Below are positions 1-8,712 of a stretch of 64,000 nt of DNA, piece by piece. The stretch comes from Brevibacillus sp051967035 (lineage in GTDB: Bacteria; Bacillota; Bacilli; Brevibacillales; Brevibacillaceae), in the NCBI RefSeq assembly GCF_051967035.1, contig NZ_JBQCKK010000018.1, positions 9,807 to 73,806 of the forward strand, given 5' to 3'. Made by a program: the position numbers and the translations under genes. Under the pieces are notes generated by a model. The model ran no database searches. It saw nothing but the letters and a program-made list of their open reading frames with translations, and was not told where the DNA came from. Every line of letters starts with the position of its first letter. The first letter of the stretch is position 1.

Positions 1-781
1 CCAGCTCCGTCGCCGCATCCTCGACCATCAAGAAAGCGAGCTTGTCCAGCTTCACGGCCGCCTGATCCCAATACACCGCATTTTTCACCAACGTGATCTG
101 CTCGGAGGGTGTCCGGGAAGCGAGCTTGTACGGACCGTTTCCGACATGTGTCGAGACGTCATCCGCCCATGTCGGATTCGCGGTCACGACCTTCTGGTTG
201 ACCGGAAAAAAGGTCGGGAAGGCTGTCAGCAGGGCAAAATAAGGAGTCGGCTCCTCCAGCACGACGCGCAGCGTCTTGGCGTCAACCGCCTTCACCCCTA
301 CTGCGTCCAGCTCCACCATGCCGATGCTGGCCTTTTTGGCATTTTGAATCGGATAGAGCTGAAAGGCGTAGCTGCTCCCTGTTTTCGGGTCGAGAACCCG
401 CTTCCACGCATATTCAAAATCGTGGGCCGTCACCGGATCGCCATTGCTCCATGCGGCATCGCGCAAATGAAACGTGTACGTCTTCAAATCTTCGGACACG
501 TCGATCTTGTGCGCCATGGAAGGCTGCATCTTTCCATCCGGGCCAAGGCGAACAAGGCCGTCGTACATCGCCCTGGCCAGCATGAACGATAATTCATCCT
601 CTGCCAGACCCGGGTCGATCGTGGGCGGCTCCGAAAACAAATTCAGCCGCAATTCTTTCTCGGTAGCGACTGGCCTGGCTGTCACAGGCTTTGCTTCACT
701 GGCTGCCGCATATCCAGCGCAGGAGGCAACCAATCCGGCGGCTACCAATCCATTCAGAATGCTTCTGCTGCGTAGCTTCAT
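1..781 (-). CDS. Oligopeptide ABC transporter substrate-binding lipoprotein (OppA type), 3' end outside window
   Basis: N-terminal 260 residues of a solute-binding protein of the family-5 peptide/nickel class; it would capture peptides outside the membrane and hand them to an Opp/Dpp permease. The start at 781 is preferred to the ATG at 787 because AAGGAG sits about 8 nt upstream of it. A lysine/arginine-rich N-terminus, hydrophobic stretch and lipobox VASC (Cys near residue 20) mark a lipoprotein. Family hallmarks seen are SEPPTIDPGLAED near the mature N-terminus, the AMYDGLVRLG segment, and HDFEYAWKRVLDPKTGS, typical of OppA. The coding region runs off the left edge, so the C-terminal lobe and any permease genes are not visible. 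The family is clear; the exact substrate cannot be told. Confidence 0.88.
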   Translation of the reverse strand, partial: MKLRSRSILNGLVAAGLVASCAGYAAASEAKPVTARPVATEKELRLNLFSEPPTIDPGLAEDELSFMLARAMYDGLVRLGPDGKMQPSMAHKIDVSEDLKTYTFHLRDAAWSNGDPVTAHDFEYAWKRVLDPKTGSSYAFQLYPIQNAKKASIGMVELDAVGVKAVDAKTLRVVLEEPTPYFALLTAFPTFFPVNQKVVTANPTWADDVSTHVGNGPYKLASRTPSEQITLVKNAVYWDQAAVKLDKLAFLMVEDAATEL

Positions 782-819
782 CGCCATTCTCCTTTTATTC
801 CAGTTTTTAAACTTTACAT

Positions 820-848
820 ATAATACCAAAATTTCAAACCGGATACAA
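820..848 (-). promoter_or_regulatory. Sigma-A-like promoter of the peptide-binding protein gene
   Basis: On the minus strand TTGTAT (848-843) and TATTAT (825-820) are separated by exactly 17 bp, about 40 bp upstream of the start codon at 781. No operator-like repeat is evident here. Confidence 0.55.
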
Positions 849-1066
849 TCGGAACAAAAGCAGCGGCTACCGCCTCCAGCGATCCTGCCAAAATCCTGCG
901 GAGTCAGTCTCGCGAAAAAACAAAGCCGTTTGGCAGCAGCACGTTTTGCCAGACGGTCGGCTCGCTTGCAGACTGCTGGGAAAACGCTCGTCGTCATCGG
1001 CTCTTCCTCGACAGCCGAAATCAGTTAAAATAAGAGACAGTTACAAAAAACGAGGTGAATGCGCCC

Positions 1067-1243
1067 ATGGCTTATTTGGAAGAAAGCACGTTCCTTGCCT
1101 TTCTCGCCTTTTCGATTTTTTTCCTGGTCGCCTACAAGCTGGATCAGATTTCGTTCGTCGCCTTCGTCGTTTCCTTGATCGCGACAGCGTTGGTGCATGC
1201 TGCCTTTTACATGCTCATGCTGAAATACTGGCCGCTTTTTTAA
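1067..1243 (+). CDS. Small two-helix membrane protein, unknown function
   Basis: A 58-residue, very hydrophobic protein with two predicted membrane helices (about residues 7-22 and 29-52) and a short acidic N-terminus. ATG 1067 is chosen because CGAGGTG (1051-1057) lies 9 nt upstream; the in-frame GTG at 1055 is part of that ribosome site. It stands alone between a divergent peptide-binding gene and the convergent histidine kinase gene, whose stop is only 6 nt beyond its own. No family recognised; small membrane proteins of this kind are common in Bacillales. Coding status rests on the ribosome site and hydrophobic pattern. Confidence 0.6.
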   Translation: MAYLEESTFLAFLAFSIFFLVAYKLDQISFVAFVVSLIATALVHAAFYMLMLKYWPLF

Positions 1244-1249
1244 CCGCGT

Positions 1250-3025
1250 TTATTTTCCTTTCCCATGGATCGGCAGCGAAAAATAAAAAGCGACGCCTGT
1301 CTTCGTATTTCGCACGCCGTAGGAGGCTTCATGCAGCTCCAGAATGTGCCGCACGATGGCAAGGCCAAGCCCGGTTCCCCCTGTCTTGCGGTTTCGCGAG
1401 CGCTCGATCCGGTAAAAGCGGTCCCAGACAAAAGCGAGCTGTTCCTGCGGGATCTGTTCGCCTTCATTTTCAATCGTGACGTGCAGGGCTTGCGCCTCGC
1501 CTTCGATCCGCACGGCAATCTCGCTGCCCGGGTTCGCATGGCGAATGGCGTTGACCAGCATGTTGAACAGGACCTGCTCGATTTTTTCCTGGTCGGCGTA
1601 CAGGGCTTGCTCGTTCGCCAAAATCGTCACGGCCCGCAGCTCTTTTTCGCGGAAAGGATGCATCAGCCGCTCGACGATCTCCTCGGCCAGCTCGCTTAGG
1701 AAAAACCAGCTCTTTTTCAGCTTGATCGTCTTCGACTCCAGCTTGGCCAGCTCCAGCAAATCGCGGACGAGCTCCTCCATTTTTTCGGTCTCGTCGAGGA
1801 TGACGGCGATGTAGCGCTCGCGCTTGTTTTCGCCGACGCCGTCCCGCAGTCCTTCCGCGAAGCTTTTCACGATGCTCAGCGGCGTTTTCAGCTCGTGCGA
1901 GGCATTGGAGACAAACTCCTTCTGAATCAGCTCCATCCGCTTTTTGTGGTCCATCTCGCTGCGCAGTTGTTCGTTGGCTTGTTGCAACTCCCGCAGCGTC
2001 ACGTCCAGCTTTTCCGCCATCGTGTTCAGACTGCGCGCCAGGCTGCCGAACTCGTCGTTGCGAATGATCGGCGACTTGACCGAAAAGTCGAGCCGCGCCA
2101 TGCGCAGGGCGCTTTGGTTCAGAGAGAGCAAGGGCTTGGTGACGATTTTGGACAAAAACAGGGACAACACCAGGATCAGCGCGAAGCCGCCGATGCCGAT
2201 GTAGACGTAAAACAGTCGCAGCGCGTCATTCGCCTCGCTGATTTGCTGCAAGGAGGTCAAGGCGACAACCAGCTCGCTCAGTTGCCCGTCCCGTACGATC
2301 GGGTGAATCGCGACGAGGCTGCGTACGCCGCTCCACGGCTCCACCCATTCCTCCTCCAGCACACTCCCGCCCGCCAGCGTGCGTTTGCGCTCCTCCGATA
2401 GCGGGAACAAGTCTTTCAGGACATGGAACAGGATGCCTTGCCGCAAATTCCACTGGTTGGGCGCTGGCAAAAACAACTCCGTAATTTCGCCGGAGACCGT
2501 CGAAAGCGCAAGCGTCGCATCGCTTGCGCGCAGCGTGCCGATATCGGCTGCCCCCGCTTTTTTGATGACGCGTGGATAAAACATCTCTTGCAGCAGCCCT
2601 TCCTCAAAGACGCCCAGCGCTTCAATCCGGTCGCCTTTGTGCAGATTAGCGTTCACGAGGGCGCTGCGATCTTCCTCCGGGAGCAGGGACAGCGAAATTT
2701 TTACGCTTTTGCCTGCGGCATCGCGAATGACGATGCGGAACGGATTGTCGTACTTCACCTGGCCGTTCGGGTTGACAATCACCAGTTGCGTCTTGTTGCG
2801 GCTGATAAACGCTGACAGCTCGCGGGCCATGCTCTCGGCATCCCATTTTCGCGACACATACTCATGGGAAAAGGCTTCGAGCTTCTTCTCCAGGTCGTCC
2901 AGTTTTTTGGATTGATAAAATTGCTCAAAAAAAAGCAACTGACCGATCATGACAATCGTATAAAACAACAGGAAACACGACGACGTGATGGCAAACAGCT
3001 TGAATGTGACGCCCCACTTTTTCAT
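1250..3025 (-). CDS. Membrane sensor histidine kinase (HAMP, HisKA, HATPase)
   Basis: A 591-residue class-I sensor kinase. Residues 7-33 and about 271-294 are membrane helices bracketing a large extracytoplasmic sensor domain of roughly 235 residues. A HAMP region follows, then the H box SNASHELKTPLS with the phosphorylated His near residue 377, an N box (NMLVNAIRHA) and the ATP lid TGGTGLGLAIVRHI near the C-terminus. It phosphorylates the partner regulator encoded just upstream in the same direction; the two genes overlap by 4 nt (ATGA), indicating translational coupling. Architecture resembles PhoR/ResE-type kinases, but the stimulus cannot be deduced. All catalytic boxes look intact. Confidence 0.93.
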   Translation of the reverse strand: MKKWGVTFKLFAITSSCFLLFYTIVMIGQLLFFEQFYQSKKLDDLEKKLEAFSHEYVSRKWDAESMARELSAFISRNKTQLVIVNPNGQVKYDNPFRIVIRDAAGKSVKISLSLLPEEDRSALVNANLHKGDRIEALGVFEEGLLQEMFYPRVIKKAGAADIGTLRASDATLALSTVSGEITELFLPAPNQWNLRQGILFHVLKDLFPLSEERKRTLAGGSVLEEEWVEPWSGVRSLVAIHPIVRDGQLSELVVALTSLQQISEANDALRLFYVYIGIGGFALILVLSLFLSKIVTKPLLSLNQSALRMARLDFSVKSPIIRNDEFGSLARSLNTMAEKLDVTLRELQQANEQLRSEMDHKKRMELIQKEFVSNASHELKTPLSIVKSFAEGLRDGVGENKRERYIAVILDETEKMEELVRDLLELAKLESKTIKLKKSWFFLSELAEEIVERLMHPFREKELRAVTILANEQALYADQEKIEQVLFNMLVNAIRHANPGSEIAVRIEGEAQALHVTIENEGEQIPQEQLAFVWDRFYRIERSRNRKTGGTGLGLAIVRHILELHEASYGVRNTKTGVAFYFSLPIHGKGK

Positions 3026-3702
3026 CGGTCTTCCTCGAACGTATAGCCTGCCTTGATGACAGTGCGAATGTGCCGGGCTTCGCTGCCGAGCTTGCTGCGC
3101 AGCTTCTTGATATGGGTATCGACGACGCGCAAATCGCCAAAGTAGTCGAAGCCCCAGACGTGATCCATAATCGTTTCCCGCGACAGCACAATCCCGGCAT
3201 TTTTAATCAGATAGACGAGCAGCTCGTACTCCTTGGGCGCGAGGTCGATTTCTTCGCCTCTGATCTTCATGCGCCGCGCATGCCGATTGATGACGACCTC
3301 GCCGAAGCGCAACAGATGATCGGTCCCTCTGACTGTGCCCTCTACCCGCTTCATCAAGGAGTTGGCCTTGGCGACCAGTACGCGCGGGCTGAACGGCTTC
3401 GTGACGTAATCGTCTGCGCCAAGCCCGAAGCCTTGCATCTTGTCGTCTTCTTCCGATTTGGCGGTGAGAATGATGATCGGCACATCAGAGGTTGCCCGGA
3501 TTTCTTTGCAAACCGTCCAGCCGTCCATCTCCGGCAGCAAAATGTCCAGGATGACCAGATCGACCCGGAGGCTTTCCAGCATCTGCATGGCCTGCTTTCC
3601 GTTTTCCGCTTCGTGTACCATCCATTGCTCCTGCTCGAAGTAGTCCGCGACGATTTCGCGGATGCGGCTCTCGTCTTCGACAAGCAGCACCTGTCGACTC
3701 AT
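3022..3702 (-). CDS. OmpR/PhoB-family response regulator
   Basis: 226 residues: receiver domain (acidic pair DE near residue 10, phospho-acceptor Asp about 53 in VILDILLPEMDG, Lys in VTKPF) followed by a winged-helix DNA-binding domain ending in VIKAGYTFEED. It binds promoters as a dimer when phosphorylated by the kinase whose gene overlaps its stop codon. The ATG at 3702 has GGAGGGAGA 5-8 nt upstream. First gene of the two-gene operon; target genes are not identifiable from the window, although the divergent AI-2E-family gene at 3831 shares the intergenic region and is a candidate. Confidence 0.94.
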   Translation of the reverse strand: MSRQVLLVEDESRIREIVADYFEQEQWMVHEAENGKQAMQMLESLRVDLVILDILLPEMDGWTVCKEIRATSDVPIIILTAKSEEDDKMQGFGLGADDYVTKPFSPRVLVAKANSLMKRVEGTVRGTDHLLRFGEVVINRHARRMKIRGEEIDLAPKEYELLVYLIKNAGIVLSRETIMDHVWGFDYFGDLRVVDTHIKKLRSKLGSEARHIRTVIKAGYTFEEDR

Positions 3703-3830
3703 CGATGTCTCCCTCCTTGGGGGGTGTGAGATTTACAGCATTCGCCAAAAAAAGACACAGGAAATACACATCGTTGCGGTAAGCTTAGCATAGAAAACTA
3801 GCGCGTCTCGAAATGGGAAAGGATGTTTTC

Positions 3831-4892
3831 ATGAATTTGCTCACCGTCTTGCAACACAAGGATTTCAGACGTTTCGGTATTTTGGCGTTGTTTTGCCTCC
3901 TGCTCTACTCGCTCGGGGGCATGCTGAATGTCGTTTTGCTTACTTTTCTCGTCACCTTTTTGATGGATCGGCTGCACCTGATCCTGACCAAGGCGACGCA
4001 CAAGCTCGTGCCTGTCCATCCCAAATTGATTCTCATAGCCCTCTACCTGCTGCTGGCGATCTTTCTGGTAGGCGGAGGGATGAAAGCTTTCCCGGCCTTG
4101 ATTCATCAAACCGGGCAATTGATCCGCCTCATCGAGCAAGCGGTGCGGGAGATCCAGCATAACGAATTTGCGCCTTATCTCATGTCCGCTTTAGACAAGC
4201 TTGACATGAAGGGGCTTGTCATGGGGAGTCTTGACTTTTTGACGGTTGTCAAGAACATGGGCTTCAATCTGTTTCTGGCACTGTTGCTCAGCCTCTTTTT
4301 CCTGCTGGGCAAGGACAACGTGATCGCCTTTACGGCGCAGTTCCGCACCAGCAAGCTGTCGTGGCTGTACAACGAAATCGAATATTTCAGCCAGACGTTT
4401 ATTTTGACCTTTGGCAAAGTGATTGAAACCCAGCTGCTGATCGCCCTGTTCAACACCGTGTTCACGGTCATCGGCTTGTGGATTCTCGACTTCCCGAACC
4501 TGTTTGGGCTGTCGCTGATGGTGTTCGTGCTCGGGCTCATCCCCGTGGCCGGCGTCATTATTTCCATGATTCCGCTCAGTGCCATCGCCTTTAGCATCGG
4601 CGGCTTGCCTACCGTGATCTACCTGCTGGCGTTCATCCTGCTGATTCACGCCCTGGAGGCGTACGTCCTGAATCCTCGCCTGATGGCGTCGAAGACCCAT
4701 CTGCCGATTTTTTACACGTTCGTCGTCCTGATCTTCTCCGAGCACTTCTTCGGCGTCTGGGGACTGATCGTGGGGATTCCGTCGTTTGTGTTTTTGCTCG
4801 ACATTTTGGAAGTGAAAAAAATGGGCATGCCGATGCCCAAAAACAGACCCGTTTCCAAAGAAGTGCTGGACGTACCGGTCAATGCCAAATAG
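3831..4892 (+). CDS. AI-2E family transporter (YtvI/YueF-like membrane protein)
   Basis: 353 residues with about seven to eight membrane helices: two at the N-terminus, a cytoplasmic middle portion (about 90-145), then the conserved C-terminal bundle containing IETQLLIALFNTVFTVIG and LGLIPVAGVIISMIP. This is the PF01594 family, whose members include sodium/proton antiporters and, in enterobacteria, proteins tied to autoinducer-2 export; the substrate here is unknown. ATG 3831 is chosen because GGGAAAGGA lies 8-10 nt upstream, whereas the upstream ATG at 3813 has no ribosome site. Monocistronic, closed by a strong hairpin. Confidence 0.88.
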   Translation: MNLLTVLQHKDFRRFGILALFCLLLYSLGGMLNVVLLTFLVTFLMDRLHLILTKATHKLVPVHPKLILIALYLLLAIFLVGGGMKAFPALIHQTGQLIRLIEQAVREIQHNEFAPYLMSALDKLDMKGLVMGSLDFLTVVKNMGFNLFLALLLSLFFLLGKDNVIAFTAQFRTSKLSWLYNEIEYFSQTFILTFGKVIETQLLIALFNTVFTVIGLWILDFPNLFGLSLMVFVLGLIPVAGVIISMIPLSAIAFSIGGLPTVIYLLAFILLIHALEAYVLNPRLMASKTHLPIFYTFVVLIFSEHFFGVWGLIVGIPSFVFLLDILEVKKMGMPMPKNRPVSKEVLDVPVNAK

Positions 4893-4909
4893 CCAAGCAG
4901 GTTGCCAAA

Positions 4910-4944
4910 CCAAAAGGAGCCCTTTTCGAGCGGGCTCCTTTTGG
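4910..4944. terminator. Rho-independent-type hairpin between convergent genes
   Basis: A perfect 13-bp stem (CCAAAAGGAGCCC with GGGCTCCTTTTGG) and a 9-nt loop. The stem itself supplies T-rich 3' ends for both directions, so it probably serves the AI-2E-family gene (+) and the dehydrogenase gene (-). Confidence 0.75.
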
Positions 4945-4989
4945 CGTTCGCTTCTCTTGCCAGGGGCAGAAAGCGGCTGTAGCTACTGG

Positions 4990-5874
4990 CTACTGGCGTT
5001 CAAACCATTTGATCAAAGCCTGTGTCCCGCTGTCCGCCTCGCCTTTTTCCGCCAGCTCCTCGTAGAGCGACTTGGACAACGCAAGACCCGGCGTCAACAA
5101 CCCCATCTCCTCGGCCGCCTCCAGGGCGATGCCCATGTCCTTGATAAAATGCTTGATGTAAAATCCGGGCGCGTAATTGCCCGCGATCATCCGCGGCGCC
5201 AGATTGGACAAAGACCAGCTGCCTGCCGCGCCCGCTTCGATGCTCGTCAGCACGCGCGCCGGGTCCAAGCCCGCTTTTTTCGCATAGGCAATCGCTTCGC
5301 ACACGCCGATCATATTGGTCGCAATGCAGATCTGGTTGCACATTTTCGTATGCTGCCCGGCACCAGGGCCACCCTGGAGGACGACGTTTTTGCCCAGGAT
5401 CGCAAGCAGCGGCTTCACCGCGTCAAACGCTTCCTGATCGCCGCCGACCATGATCGCAAGCCGCGCTTCCCGCGCCCCGACATCTCCGCCGGACACAGGA
5501 GCATCCAGGGCATGCAGCGCATGCTTTTTCGCTTCTGCGTAAATTTTTTGGGCCAGCGAAGGCTTCGATGTCGTCATATCGATCAAAAAAGTACCCGGCT
5601 TCGCATGCGAAATGATGCCCGCCGGACCAAAGTACACTTCTTCCACATCAGACGGATATCCGACCATCGTAATGATGACGTTGGCTTCGACGGCCAGGTC
5701 GCTTACCCGTTCCTTCCAGACCGCTCCTGCCGCAAGCAGCTCTTCCGCTTTTGCCTTCGTGCGCGTATAGACCAGCACGCGATACCCTGCCCGCAAAAAA
5801 TGTCCCGCCATGCTTTTGCCCATGACGCCCGTTCCGACAAACCCGATAACCGTTTCTTCTGCACGTACAGTCAC
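4990..5874 (-). CDS. NAD(P)-dependent 3-hydroxyisobutyrate dehydrogenase-family oxidoreductase
   Basis: 294 residues of the beta-hydroxyacid dehydrogenase family. The N-terminal Rossmann fold carries GFVGTGVMG (residues 11-19); the substrate loop DAPVSGGDVGA is at 124-134; the catalytic Lys is near 177 in GAGQHTKMCNQ. The family oxidises 3-hydroxyisobutyrate, tartronate semialdehyde or related hydroxyacids, or reduces glyoxylate/succinic semialdehyde. The GTG start at 5874 has GAGGGAG about 8 nt upstream; longer open frame upstream is an antisense shadow of the Crp-family gene. Divergent from that regulator, which may control it. Exact substrate not determinable. Confidence 0.88.
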   Translation of the reverse strand: MTVRAEETVIGFVGTGVMGKSMAGHFLRAGYRVLVYTRTKAKAEELLAAGAVWKERVSDLAVEANVIITMVGYPSDVEEVYFGPAGIISHAKPGTFLIDMTTSKPSLAQKIYAEAKKHALHALDAPVSGGDVGAREARLAIMVGGDQEAFDAVKPLLAILGKNVVLQGGPGAGQHTKMCNQICIATNMIGVCEAIAYAKKAGLDPARVLTSIEAGAAGSWSLSNLAPRMIAGNYAPGFYIKHFIKDMGIALEAAEEMGLLTPGLALSKSLYEELAEKGEADSGTQALIKWFERQ

Positions 5875-6076
5875 GCTACCAGCTCCCTCGTTTCTCTCTG
5901 CGATACCTCCCCGTATAGTTCTGGAATAAAGCGGGATATTCCTGCTGCTCTCTGGCAAAGCGAGCGCCTGCACGGCCACATCTTGCAGCCAACAGGACAT
6001 ATGTCCTTTTTTCTCGCTCGCCCGTCTTTTACTATAGAAGATGCCGCACGTCCTATCCTGTTCTCGGAGGATTGCC

Positions 6077-6775
6077 ATGAAGGAAATACACGATCGCGCT
6101 GTACTCCATGCTTTTGTCGAAAACAGCTGTCTGCACGAGCTGTTTGACGCTGCCGCCATCCGCGAAATGCATCTGTACCAGGCGGAAAAAGGCGAGCTGT
6201 TGTGCGCCAAGGGCGACGTACTCCAGCACATGTACTTCGTCGTGGAAGGCAAAATCAAAATTTTCACGACGCTTCCCAACGGCAAGTCGCTGCTTTTGCG
6301 CTTCAACAACCCGCTCGCGATTATCGGCGACGTGGAGTTCGTCACACGGTTGGAAGCCCGCAACACGGCAGAATTCGTTCATCCGGGCAAGGTGATTGCC
6401 CTGCCCTTCCACGTGCTGCACGAGCGCTACCAGAACCATCCGGGCTTTCTCCAGTTCATCCTGCAAAAAATCAGCCACAAGCTGTACACCTCGTCCCACT
6501 CGACGAGCCTGAATTTGCTGTATCCGGTGGAAAACCGCTTCGCGAGCTACCTGCTCTCCACGCTGGAAGGCGGCACGCAGCCGGTTGCCTCGGATGAATT
6601 GAAAGCGGCGAAGCTCACGGAGGTCGCGGAGCTGCTCGGCACGAGCTACCGTCATCTGAACCGAGTCATCCAGAGCATGAGCGCAGCCGGCATCATCGAG
6701 CGGCGAAGAGGAGCGTTGCACATTCGCAATCGGGAAAAAATCGTGGAGCTTGCGAGCGGCAACATTTACGAATAA
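6077..6775 (+). CDS. Crp/Fnr-family transcriptional regulator (YeiL-like)
   Basis: 232 residues: N-terminal cyclic-nucleotide-binding-type beta roll (about 10-125, with GDVLQHMYFVVEGKIKIF) and C-terminal winged helix (about 150-225; recognition helix near LLGTSYRHLNRVIQSM). It lacks the cysteine cluster of an Fnr iron-sulfur protein, so it is not an obvious oxygen sensor. ATG 6077 has GGAGG 6 nt upstream. It is followed after 27 nt by a small DMT transporter, the same pairing as yeiL-type regulators with neighbouring transporters elsewhere, and is divergent from the hydroxyacid dehydrogenase gene. Targets are inferred only from position. Confidence 0.85.
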   Translation: MKEIHDRAVLHAFVENSCLHELFDAAAIREMHLYQAEKGELLCAKGDVLQHMYFVVEGKIKIFTTLPNGKSLLLRFNNPLAIIGDVEFVTRLEARNTAEFVHPGKVIALPFHVLHERYQNHPGFLQFILQKISHKLYTSSHSTSLNLLYPVENRFASYLLSTLEGGTQPVASDELKAAKLTEVAELLGTSYRHLNRVIQSMSAAGIIERRRGALHIRNREKIVELASGNIYE

Positions 6776-6802
6776 ACAGGCCGCAAAGGAGGTCAGGTAC
6801 AC

Positions 6803-7231
6803 ATGCAAGGCATTCTGTTTTCCTTGCTCGCAGGCGTGTTCATCTGCTTGCAGAGCGTTTTCAATGCCCAGGCGAGCGATAAGCTGGGCCTGTGGCAAAC
6901 CAACACCATCGTCCACGGGCTTGGTTTTCTCGTCTCGCTCGCCATCTTCGCCATCGTCCGCGACGGGGACTGGCAAAAAATCGGGGAAGTGAACAAGCTG
7001 TACTTGCTCGGAGGCGTGTTCGGGGCGCTGATCGTCTTCAGCGTCATGAAGGGCATCACCTTGCTCGGCCCGGCCTACTCCGTCTCCATCCTGCTCATCT
7101 CCCAACTGCTTGCCGCCCTCGTGATCGACTCCCTCGGCTTGTTCGGCGTGGAAAAAGTCCCGCTGAGCGCAAACAAACTGCTGGGAATCGGCATCATGAT
7201 CGCAGGCGTGCTCGTCTTCAAGATGAAATGA
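6803..7231 (+). CDS. Small DMT-superfamily transporter (DUF606/YdcZ type)
   Basis: 142 residues with five predicted membrane helices. The N-terminal pattern LLAGVFICLQSVFNAQAS and the later GITLLGPAYSVSILLISQLLAALVIDSLGLFG are characteristic of the DUF606 (YdcZ) branch of drug/metabolite transporters, half-size proteins that act as dimers. AAAGGAGG lies 11 nt before ATG 6803. Probably co-transcribed with the Crp-type regulator; substrate unknown. Confidence 0.85.
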   Translation: MQGILFSLLAGVFICLQSVFNAQASDKLGLWQTNTIVHGLGFLVSLAIFAIVRDGDWQKIGEVNKLYLLGGVFGALIVFSVMKGITLLGPAYSVSILLISQLLAALVIDSLGLFGVEKVPLSANKLLGIGIMIAGVLVFKMK

Positions 7232-7242
7232 AAAAGAGGGCG

Positions 7243-7773
7243 CTATCCTACGCCCTGCTTGTGAATCGCGCTCGTCTTCTCGCTGTTCTCCGAGCGCTTG
7301 TGCGTGACCTCCTCGAAGCGCTGGCTGATTCTCGCCAGCGCAAACGCGACGATGACGGAGAAAAGGACGATACCGTAAAAGCCCGCCCCGATCCCAATGC
7401 CAATCCCGCCTGCGAAAAAGATCATGGCGGCAGAGGTCAAGCCTTTGACCTGCAAGCCGTCCTTCAAAATGACGCCCGCTCCCAAAAAGCCAAGGCCCGT
7501 AACAATTTGCGCGGCCAGCCGCATCGGGTCCATCATCGTCCCGCTGTCCGGGGCGCTGTAGAGCTTCGTGCTGTATATCGAAACCAATGTAATCAGCGTG
7601 CAGGCCACAGATACATACATGTACGTCTTCAACCCGGCCGGCTTGTTTTTGTGCGAGCGATCCCAGCCGATGAACATTCCCAGCACAGCGCTCACGACGA
7701 CCCGCAGGTACGTTTCCAGGCTCATGATGCCAGGCTGTTCGCCAAACACGTGAAGCAGATTCAACGTCTCCAT
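7243..7773 (-). CDS. MgtC/SapB-family membrane protein
   Basis: 176 residues. Four hydrophobic helices carry the family signature (LGMFIGWDRSHKNKPAGLKTY, then MRLAAQIVTGLGFLGAGVI and GLTSAAMIFFAGGIGIGIGAG). MgtC proteins in pathogens modulate F1Fo ATPase and help growth at low magnesium; in soil Bacillales their role is uncertain. ATG 7773 is used because AGAAGGTG ends about 7 nt upstream; the in-frame GTG at 7782 belongs to that ribosome site. The C-terminal soluble domain found in long MgtC proteins is absent. I looked for an M-box magnesium riboswitch upstream and saw none. Confidence 0.88.
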   Translation of the reverse strand: METLNLLHVFGEQPGIMSLETYLRVVVSAVLGMFIGWDRSHKNKPAGLKTYMYVSVACTLITLVSIYSTKLYSAPDSGTMMDPMRLAAQIVTGLGFLGAGVILKDGLQVKGLTSAAMIFFAGGIGIGIGAGFYGIVLFSVIVAFALARISQRFEEVTHKRSENSEKTSAIHKQGVG

Positions 7774-7926
7774 CTTGTTCACCTTCTTCTCGCGATAGAG
7801 ACATGATATGTACCGACACGCGATTTGAGACCACCTCTTTTAGGCGAAAAGGGCAAAACGTGCCTCCCGGCTTCACCATGGCCCCGGCGCTCGCAGCCAG
7901 CACACCAGCTGCGCGGCGCTCCTCTG

Positions 7927-8517
7927 CTACCCCCTGATCAGCGTTTGATACATGATCTGATGCACCTCTTCGGCAGACAATCCGTTTGCATGAGGCGCAA
8001 TTTGCGTCTTCATCCGAATGCCGTACGTCATCATCGTGAAGAAAATCGCGACCTTCTCTGCATCAAGCGTACTCGGAATGACGCCCGCGCGCTGTCCCAA
8101 CTCGATCCAGTCCTTCGAGGTCTGGATGCTCTCCTCGTGCAGTTTGGCAAGCATGGCGCCAATCACCGGGTCGTCTTTTTTGCTCATCAAGTAAATCAGG
8201 ATCAGATTGGTCACATCGCGCGGGTCGTGAATGTGGCGCAAGCCCTGCGAGATAATCCCGAGCGCTCCCGTCAATTCGGGGTCCCCTTCCTGCACCGTTT
8301 GGTAAAACTGCTGGCTGATCGCGGCAAAACGTCGCTGCAAAAGCAATCCGAACAGCTCGTCCTTGCTTTTTACGTAATGGTAAATCGCTCCCTTGGACAA
8401 CCCTGAACGCTTCATGATATCCTGCAACGTCGTTTGCTGACATCCTTTTTCCAAGATCAATTCCTCTGTCGCCGTCAGCAGCAATTGAAAGCTGGGATTT
8501 TGATGAATCGATGACAT
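7927..8517 (-). CDS. TetR/AcrR-family transcriptional repressor
   Basis: 196 residues. The N-terminal helix-turn-helix (about 12-58) contains TTLQDIMKRSGLSKGAIYHYVKSKDEL, a textbook TetR signature; the rest is an all-helical ligand/dimerisation domain. ATG 8517 follows CAGGAGGAGACC. A palindrome typical of TetR operators sits in its own promoter region, so autoregulation is likely. The neighbouring genes (MgtC, exonuclease) do not suggest an effector pump, so the ligand and other targets are unknown. Confidence 0.9.
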   Translation of the reverse strand: MSSIHQNPSFQLLLTATEELILEKGCQQTTLQDIMKRSGLSKGAIYHYVKSKDELFGLLLQRRFAAISQQFYQTVQEGDPELTGALGIISQGLRHIHDPRDVTNLILIYLMSKKDDPVIGAMLAKLHEESIQTSKDWIELGQRAGVIPSTLDAEKVAIFFTMMTYGIRMKTQIAPHANGLSAEEVHQIMYQTLIRG

Positions 8518-8583
8518 GGTCTCCTCCTGTCGAACGATAGAAAATGATTGGGGAAGTCATTTCCTTATGGAATCACTATACAA

Positions 8584-8596
8584 ACCGCCAGTCGGT
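8584..8596. promoter_or_regulatory. Probable operator of the TetR-family repressor
   Basis: ACCG-CCAGT-CGGT, arms 4 bp with a 5-bp centre, about 70 bp upstream of the tetR-type start codon. The CCGNCNGTCGG-like core resembles operators of QacR/YfiR-type TetR proteins. No second copy was noticed in the window. Confidence 0.45.
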
Positions 8597-8712
8597 CCGT
8601 CAAGCAAATGGAAATGGACCGCCTTGCTGGCGATCCTGCCGAAAGCCTGTGTCCCAACCAGTTCGGACAACCAGAGCCGCTTCCTGTTTTGCGTTGGCTC
8701 ACCGCCTGCGTA

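Noticed and set aside
5875..6366. Long N-terminal extension of the hydroxyacid dehydrogenase frame
   Set aside because: It is antisense to the well-supported Crp-family gene; a GTG with a good ribosome site exists at 5874.
7774..7926. M-box magnesium riboswitch before mgtC
   Set aside because: Only 153 bp without the M-box core; nothing beyond short G/C-rich hairpins.
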